DNA of 64,000 nt from Xylaria sp. FL1777 (lineage: Eukaryota; Ascomycota; Sordariomycetes; Xylariales; Xylariaceae). Below the pieces are notes generated by a model, which was not told the origin of the DNA, did no database searches, and saw only the letters and a program-made list of their open reading frames with translations. The position numbers and the translations under genes are program-made. This document shows, in pieces, positions 57,474-64,000 of this stretch (the first letter of the stretch is position 1; every line of letters starts with the position of its first letter). The DNA is taken from positions 434,001 to 498,000 of the forward strand of contig MU400515.1 of the NCBI GenBank assembly GCA_022578965.1. Direction: 5' to 3'.

Positions 57474-60001
57474 ATGACCGAGCAGCCTAAGAAGAAGGGT
57501 TTTTGGAGCAGCTTATTCCGCAATCGCAGCAACGCCCAGCCGGGCGAGACGCTGGTGGTACGTAGTATTCCTCCGGCCTTGCTCATAAGTGCAGCTAAGC
57601 TATGTCCGTGCATAGCGCTCACCGAGACCTCACAGGAACAGGAGGGGTCTCCGAGAAGGGCTAGCGATGGCGACCTGCTCGCCCGCCGACGTGGTGACAT
57701 CACAGGCACTCGCCGTCGACCTCGGCGCCCCGACCCACGTGATTCCAAGGGCAAAGGTCGGGAACAGTTAAATGGGCATCTCTACGAGCAGATGCCCTTG
57801 ACCGAATGGCCACCTTCCGGCATGTCTCTCGACGAGGAGCTTACTCTCGGCCATGCGATGGAACTCATCTCGAGGGGTGTGCCTACGCATAAGGGCCACA
57901 AGCGGCCGATCACGCATGCATCAGACCACTACTACGGCCTCTATGCGACGACAGCTGGAAACCACGGAGAGGAAAGCGACGCTGTCAACCAGCACAATGC
58001 CATGACGCAGCTGATGAGTCTACGAGTCCAAGGTTCGGGACCGCCCACTTGGCCATGGGAGACGTTGGAGCAACCGAGCTTCGCCTTTGGCGTAGGCGCG
58101 CGGCCCGGTACCATCACTCTAAACGCCTGGGTGGGCAGATCGAGCGTAATGCCGCCGATGATACCATTGCGCGATCCGGGGATGGCGCCTCGTGACGTCG
58201 AACTTACGCAAATCTTTGAGCGACTGAAGGCTCTTGAGGCTGGGCTTGAAGATAATGATCAGGAGCTCATGTACCAGCAACTTTACAAGAAATTTCTACG
58301 AGACCCGGAAAAAGCATCAAGTCCTCATAAACGCATGGAGCAACAGATCATGGATCTGGTCATGTGTCTATCCGGCCTCGACTGGATTGACTTCACGATT
58401 CCCAAGAACCAAGTTGTTACCAAGTTCATCTACGATACGAGCCCGGCAAACCACGAGCAATATCTAAAATTCTTCTACCAGGTCCTGCTGAGCCTTGAGC
58501 TCGAGCTGCGTATCAACTCCAGAGTGCATACCGACTGGGCAAAAGAACGCCTCATGGGACAAATTCCGCCTAAGATTCAATGGAACCTAGCGCTAGCGAG
58601 ACGTTGGAGGGATAATATACGCATCGAGGAGTACGGTGCCACCGCTGAACAGGTTCGGCTACGGTTCAAGTTGAGGAAACGCCAAACTAAGATGCTCAAG
58701 CGCTTTGCGCAGATGATGAAGTGGTCAAATTTAGCGGAAACGCTGGACGTACTCAAGGAACGCGACGTAGAAGGGAGCCTCCTCACAGTCAGTTCTCACG
58801 CAATGGCATTTTTCAGCGGATTGGTGCTGCCTGGTGTAAGTAGAACCCTTGGATGTAGTGTTCAGCGCTCACCACCTCACTTACAAACGCTCACATATAC
58901 CGTGACGAGAAGAGAATACGCTAATCTGCTTTATAGCCCACCTTCCCCTTTCTCATGATGAACAGCCTGATCGATATAGATCCTGACCAGGCGACGGATC
59001 ATCTTGCGCTACTGACTCACTTACATCCAAGCTGCGGCTTTCAATATCGTAATAGTTATACATATTGGACGTCAACGAGCATCGTCGGAAAAGTGCTTGC
59101 GCCAACATGCCTCGAGGTTGCTGGCTGGGTCGGACCTGCCCGTCCTTCTAGCGACCTCGGCCGCTCTCAGATTGCGCGGATACGTTCCCGGAAGTCGCGC
59201 CAACGCATGACGCCTGAAGACACGGCCACAATGAGCGAACGTTGCGATCCCCTTGGCCCAGCTGCGGAGGTGTACCCCGTGAAGGAGTACGAGCTATTGA
59301 CTCCGGACAGTGACGACATTGTGGACACGGTCCGCATCGAGATGCTTAACCTAAAGCCACTCACCGATGGGACAGAAACCGGACCAAGTTGGTTCGACGC
59401 TAGCATCCAGTTCGCCATCTCTGGCGTGAGCTGGCCACTGCGCCTGACTTACGATGTATGCTTCATCCATGCGTGGCCATGCTCGGACGGTCCACATCCA
59501 CTATTCTTCGACTACGTGCACACGATCGTGAGAGTTGATGATGTGGTAGAGATCACGGACTGGGTCAGGCCCCAGCCGCAACCCCAGCCAGTGAACGGGA
59601 GTGGGAGCCTAAAGGAAAGAAGCGCTGTGTCAACACCGGTCGGTGCGAGCGGTAGCCACAGTCAACAGCAGCAGCTCTCGCACAAGCATCTACCGCAAGA
59701 GGTGGATGATGCCGAACGAGTCCTCGTCGTTGAAGCATTTGGTGTAAAGGATAATGAGGTCCTGGCCCGGGCCTGGTGCTCCCATTGGGGGCTGAGTGCT
59801 GTCGTGGCGGATATTGGCAAGACATGGTAAGTCACAACACCTTCCCAGCTTGCTATCTCATCTAGCCATGAGTGAGAAATTTCACGCTAACGATAGTGCT
59901 TTTCCCCGTCATTTAGTATGGCGTGTGCCATCCGTGAGGCCTATGCCGCGACCTTGACCGTTGTGATACTCATTGAGGAAGAGCTTGATGGGATGGAGTA
60001 G
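57474..60001 (+). CDS. Conserved filamentous-fungal protein of unknown function
   Basis: Four exons, 57474-57557, 57636-58835, 58937-59826 and 59917-60001, give 752 aa. The first intron (78 bp, GTACGT donor, CACAG acceptor) is in frame, so reading through it would add 26 residues with a non-conserved look. Visible parts: basic N-terminus MTEQPKKKGFWSSLFRNR; a disordered Arg-rich stretch; LTEWPPSGMSLDEELTLGHA; MTQLMSLRVQGSGPPTWPWE; a helical region with VELTQIFERLKALE, KRMEQQIMDLVMCLSGLDWIDF and ELELRINSRVHTDWAKERL; PTFPFLMMNSLIDIDPD; and YTYWTSTSIVGKVLAPTC. The C-terminal half has beta-like segments (FAISGVSWPLRLTYDVCF), a Gln/Ser-rich insert and the end NEVLARAWCSHWGLSAVVAD, CMACAIREAYAATLTVV. 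No membrane segment is clear. I know this pattern only as an uncharacterised fungal family, and assign no function. Confidence 0.85.
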
Positions 60002-60418
60002 GGTCAAACGCCAGTAAAGGAGCACCGGATGATGATTCATGAATACCAGCGAAAAGATGTCGCAGAAGTATGTGCCCCGACGCATTTTATGGCACATAAC
60101 GAATAATGTTAGGCTTGACTGGTTTGCGGTATCGCATCAAGGAAATTGGAGAATGGAGTTGCCGGCTGTGTTTTCTGTCTGGTCTTTTGGGTTTTTCTTG
60201 CTACAGTACCTACGGTTATACCCACTTATTCGACTTCATAAATCGGCACTGGCGAGAAAAAAGGAATTGCTTGGTGTTGATTAAAATGGCCATGATTAAT
60301 ATTACTTTATTGAACGCACCATAAAAACATTTTCTTTCTTTTCCCCCGTGACTCGTCGTAAAGCACAAAATAAAAGTGAGTGAGTGGGTGAGAAAGGCGA
60401 AGCGAAAATCGGACGATC

Positions 60419-60498
60419 GGCACGTTGGCGCAGGGGATAGGCGCTCGTAGGTCCGGGTTCTGACCTGGGATTATCTGCCTACATGATAGGGACGTGCC
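60419..60498 (+). ncRNA. tRNA-like cloverleaf, probably a degenerate tRNA
   Basis: An 80-nt segment whose ends pair perfectly over 7 bp (GGCACGT with ACGTGCC). A two-base TG linker and a GCGC/GCGC D stem with an AGGGGATAG loop follow, close to a tRNA box A. A further 5-bp stem (AGGTC/GACCT) with an 8-nt loop sits where the anticodon arm belongs, and a weak TATC/GATA stem where the T arm belongs. The T loop lacks the TTCRA motif, and the nearest box-B-like string (GGTTCTGACC) is misplaced. It is therefore not a normal tRNA; a decayed tRNA or a chance structure are the options. Confidence 0.25.
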
Positions 60499-61084
60499 AA
60501 ATCATCGTGAGAGGAGGTCCGATGATCGACTACCTGTCATCCCACACGCCCAGAAAACCGCCCCCGGGGCACCAGGTCCGTGAAGCTTTAGTGTAGCGAA
60601 AAGATTTTTTGCTCCTCTATTCCTTCTCCGCTCCGGTGCGATGGCCATCCTACAGTAGACAAAGATCCACCGATGCTTCCTAATATGTAGCTCTTTTCGT
60701 AGTAATGGCCGGGATCAGCGGTCACGATGTTCTACAGGAGGCACGATGGTGGTGGGCAAAAAGCTTAGCTTTTGGTGGGGCAGAGGTTCAAATGGTGGTC
60801 TCGACCCGAGCTTTCCAGTAGTTGCAGTTGAGAGCTCGACTACGTCGATGATACCGTGGACAGTACCTGGCTTCCGCCCTAGATATCACGATAGGCAAAG
60901 TATATAGGTAAGTAGTACGCGTAGAACTGCCCCTGGAAATGCCTAGGTGCGGCCCCACAACCCCCCCCTTTCCCACACTATCCCACCTCTGCTCTCCACC
61001 TGTGACGACACTAGCGCTTTGCCCCTCCATGACCATTAGTGTAGGTACTCGACGATCCTCTCTGCCATAGCTCCAAGGGCTCCC

Positions 61085-61104
61085 AGAGCTCCCACAGGAG
61101 CTCT
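61085..61104. repeat. Perfect 8-bp inverted repeat followed by a T run
   Basis: AGAGCTCC, a 4-base loop CACA, then GGAGCTCT and TTTT. It can form a stable small hairpin. It lies about 650 bp upstream of the kinase start; no function is evident. Confidence 0.7.
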
Positions 61105-61756
61105 TTTAACACCTCGGGTTCGCCCTCTTCTTCTAACAGCGAGAATATTCGAGGGAAAAGCCCTCTGCGTAATGGACCTTGCCGATTAAACCTCCCTTGC
61201 CATTACTTGAATTACCCCTTCCTTGTCCTCGACCAAAAACAAATCCTGAGTAGAGTTCCTGGTCAGTCAGTCCACGCCTGTCTGAACTTATCTACCTCTG
61301 CTTACTTACATGACAACCAAGAAGGGAGACAGTGAACCCTGTATACCGACGACATAGCTTGCCGCATGACGGAATACTGGTCCAGGGTCTGAATAAGCCG
61401 CCTCGGAATCTTCCCTCACCTCACTCGCATCAGACACGCATAATTCCACACAGCGTGCGCATAGACATACGCAGACGCCATTGGACACCGGCGACTATCA
61501 CCGTGCAATCCGCCTTCTTTGCCGCCCCCTCGCCTGCTGTCATTACGCCTGTGGCTGCTGTGGTTGATCCGATTCATTTCCTAATATGGAGTAAGTCGTG
61601 AACGGGCGTTGATGATCCCAACTGTTTATACCTTGCCATGCCTTGTCTTTTGCTTGCTATAAAACCCGTTGCCCGTGTACAAGTTAGCACACAGCTTTTT
61701 TGCAAAATCTTGGAATAAGCCCTCAATCTTACTAGCAGTGACTTATCTAACGTGCA

Positions 61757-63788
61757 ATGGCTTATGATAGTACACGTAACTTCATCCACATCGAGAATAA
61801 TGTGCGTGCGCCTCTGCGTCGAAACCCTTCCTCTCACATTGACCGTGCTGCTATTACGATGACGCAATTCCCGAATTATGGATTGACACGCCACGTCACT
61901 GTAGGATCACTATATAGGAATTGACGTCGGCACGGGCTCGGCTCGTGCCTGTCTCATCGATTCCTCCGGAGACATTAAGGCCCTTGCCTCCGAAGCTATC
62001 AAGCTCTGGCAACCTCAGACCGGTTACTATGTGAGCATTCCGGAGCCCACTTCGGCTTAGCACACAAGGGTCTCTTGCGCTAACGAGCTACCTACGCTAG
62101 GAACAATCCACGACAGATATTTGGCACTGTATCTGTCATTGCGTTCAGCGTGTTGTTCACCAGTCCGGCGTCGACAGCTCCCTGATTAAGGGAATCGGCT
62201 TTGATGCGACTTGCTCGCTGGCCGTATTTGCCCACGACACCGACGAGCCTGTCACTGTTACTGGACCTGACTTTGAGAATGATGGTAACGACCGCAATGT
62301 CATCCTATGGCTAGATCACCGCCCCGTGGACGAGACGGAAAAGATCAATGCCACTGGCCACAACTTGCTGCGCTATGTTGGTGGCAAGATGAGTATAGAG
62401 ATGGAGATCCCCAAGGTGCTCTGGCTCAAGAACAATATGCCCGCCGAACTCTTCGACCGCTGCAAGTTCTACGATCTAGCGGATGCCTTGACACACCTGG
62501 CTACAGGCAACGAGACCCGTAGCTTCTGCAGTACTGTCTGCAAGCAGGGATACGTCCCCGTTGGTGTTGATGGTAGCGTCAAAGGCTGGCAAGAGGATTT
62601 TTACCACGCAATCGGCCTGAGCGATTTGGTGAAAGACAACTTTAAACGCATGGGAGGAGTCGACGGGGTGGTGAGCCTATTTATTACGAGTTTGATCGCA
62701 AGACGAGTTATTGCTAATATGGGATGCAGAATGGCAATTACATGAGTGCTGGAGAGCTGGTTGGCACTCTGTCAGAACACGCCAGCAAGCAGCTCGGATT
62801 ACCTGCTGGAATCGCAGTTGGTAGTGGCGTTATTGACGCCTACGCCGGCTGGATTGGTACGGTAGGAGCTAAAGTAGACACGCAGTACGGACAAGCAGAC
62901 GAAAGTCATCCTGCAAACGACCTAGCTCAGGCCTCAACACGACTTGCCGCCGTCGCCGGTACCTCGACCTGTCACTTAGCATTGTCAGAGAAACCCGTGT
63001 TCGTCAACGGCGTATGGGGGCCGTACCGTGATGTCCTTCTTCCAGGCTTCTGGCTGGCAGAAGGCGGTCAGTCAGCTACAGGAGAGCTTTTACGCCACGT
63101 TATTGAGACGCACCCGGCGCATAAGGACATCATACCTCTTGCAGAAGCAATGCAACTGAATATCTACGATTACATGAACGTCCATCTCCGAGAGCTAGCC
63201 GAGAAAGCCGCCGCGCCAACGGTATCCTATCTTGGTCGACATTTCTTCTTCTACGGCGATCTATGGGGTAATCGCTCCCCCATTGCGGATCCAAACATGA
63301 AGGGTGCGGTGATTGGTCTCAGCTCCGACTCTAGTGTAGATGGTCTAGCGCTCTACTACTATGCTACGATGGAGTTTATCGCATTGCAAACGCGGCAGAT
63401 CGTGGAAGCCATGAATAAGGAAGGTCATAACATCCAGACGATCTTCATGTCAGGTAGCCAGTGCCAGAACGATATGCTTATGGATCTCATCGCCACCTGC
63501 TGCGATATGCCGGTGCTTATTCCACGATACGTGCACGCAGCTGTTGTACACGGAGCGGCTATGCTTGGTGCTAAAGCAGCTAGCGCGGACCATAGCGGCA
63601 ACACCGAGAACCTCTGGAGCATCATGGACCGCATGAGCAAGCCTGGCCGGCTCGTGAAGCCTGGGAAGGACGTGAACGAGAAGAAGCTACTCGACACCAA
63701 GTATGAGGTCTTCCTCGACCAATGTCGCACTCAGCAGGATTACCGCAAGAAGGTGGACGAGGCAACGAGCAGCTGGGCGGTCAAATAA
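61757..63788 (+). CDS. FGGY-family carbohydrate kinase, D-ribulokinase-like
   Basis: An ATP-dependent sugar kinase of the FGGY ribulokinase-like subfamily (yeast YDR109C, human FGGY), which phosphorylate D-ribulose and so act in metabolite repair. Four exons, 61757-61801, 61905-62030, 62101-62670 and 62730-63788, all join in phase 0, giving 599 aa. Exon 1 is only 45 nt and was chosen because its GTGCGT donor joins directly to DHYIGIDVGTGSARACLID, the N-terminal ATPase loop. Further family blocks are GIGFDATCSLAVF, VILWLDHRPVDE (catalytic-cleft Asp region), GGKMSIEMEIPKVLWLK, GIAVGSGVIDAYAGWIGTV, AVAGTSTCHLALS, GVWGPYRDVLLPGFWLAEGGQS, FFYGDLWGNRSPIADP and IFMSGSQCQNDMLMDLIA (C-terminal ATP site). 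No transporter or sugar regulator is adjacent. Confidence 0.93.
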
Positions 63789-64000
63789 GAGGCGTTTGCG
63801 TCACATCAAAGCAAATAGAAAAAACTGTTGCCCTATGACGTTGGCATGTTTTGCGGATTGGGTTACGCGTTGCTAGGCAAGCGCTATTGGCATATAAGTA
63901 GATAACACCATGGATTGTATGGCTAGAGCTACCACATAATTGACGATTGTGCATTTTGCTAGAGGATGAATTGTATTGTGTGAAATAAAGTCTGTAAGAA

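Larger units (their letters stand above)
60002..61756. other. Intergenic between the unknown gene and the sugar kinase
   Basis: 1.75 kb without a protein gene. It contains the tRNA-like element at 60419-60498 and a perfect inverted repeat at 61085-61104. Confidence 0.65.

Noticed and set aside
57558..57635. Reading through the in-frame 78-bp segment as coding
   Set aside because: It begins GTACGT and ends CACAG, and its translation does not resemble the rest of the protein, so it is treated as an intron.
57254..57754. 166-codon antisense frame at the 5' end of the unknown gene
   Set aside because: Overlaps the start of a conserved gene on the plus strand and has no recognisable sequence.
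61802..61904. Continuing exon 1 of the sugar kinase through this segment (ending NYGLTRHVTV)
   Set aside because: The frame does not connect to the conserved HYIGIDVGTGS; splicing at GTGCGT does so directly in phase.

Overview
The window looks like a chromosomal stretch from a filamentous ascomycete (Pezizomycotina, most likely Sordariomycetes). The support is short introns of about 50-100 bp with GT...AG ends, branch points of the CTAA(C/T) type, no operons, and filamentous-fungal families such as the velvet regulator VeA, an opsin-related protein, a DUF7704 protein and a PREG/Pho80-type cyclin. I placed exon boundaries by hand from splice signals and conserved protein sequence. Genus and species cannot be told from the sequence alone.

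Layout. 1-1.4 kb: 5' part of a velvet-domain gene (veA) on the minus strand, running off the left edge. 1.4-10.2 kb: almost 9 kb without a convincing gene, rich in microsatellites. 10.2-22.2 kb: a sparse accessory-looking stretch with a small membrane protein, a possible rhodopsin-like relic, a broken SET-like gene, an intact aldo-keto reductase, a short-chain dehydrogenase relic and a mucin-like single-pass membrane protein. 23-27 kb: an opsin-related seven-helix protein and a DUF7704 membrane protein. 27.4-40.3 kb: a compact housekeeping block with Gid5/ARMC8, a Pho80/PREG cyclin, EMC10, the H2A.Z chaperone Chz1, the SNARE Bet1 and the APC/C subunit Apc15. 40.3-46.4 kb: a second long gap. 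46.4-63.8 kb: glutamate synthase (GOGAT, 2113 aa), a VTC2/3-like SPX protein, a conserved fungal protein of unknown function, and an FGGY carbohydrate (D-ribulo)kinase.

Functional themes. Two genes belong to phosphate physiology: the PREG/Pho80 cyclin, which represses the phosphate-starvation response, and the VTC2/3 polyphosphate-synthesis subunit. Glutamate synthase is central nitrogen assimilation, and three GATA-type motifs lie within 20 bp roughly 270 bp upstream of its start codon. The remaining core genes serve ER membrane insertion (EMC10), ER-Golgi traffic (Bet1), chromatin (Chz1), the cell cycle (Apc15) and catabolite-linked ubiquitination (Gid5).

I found no CRISPR array, intact transposon, rRNA or confident tRNA. 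The most novel items are the conserved unknown protein at 57.5-60.0 kb, the decayed accessory stretch at 10.7-20 kb, tiny exons of 11 and 13 nt in bet1 and chz1, an opsin that has lost its retinal-binding lysine and pump carboxylates, and an 80-bp tRNA-like cloverleaf near 60.45 kb.
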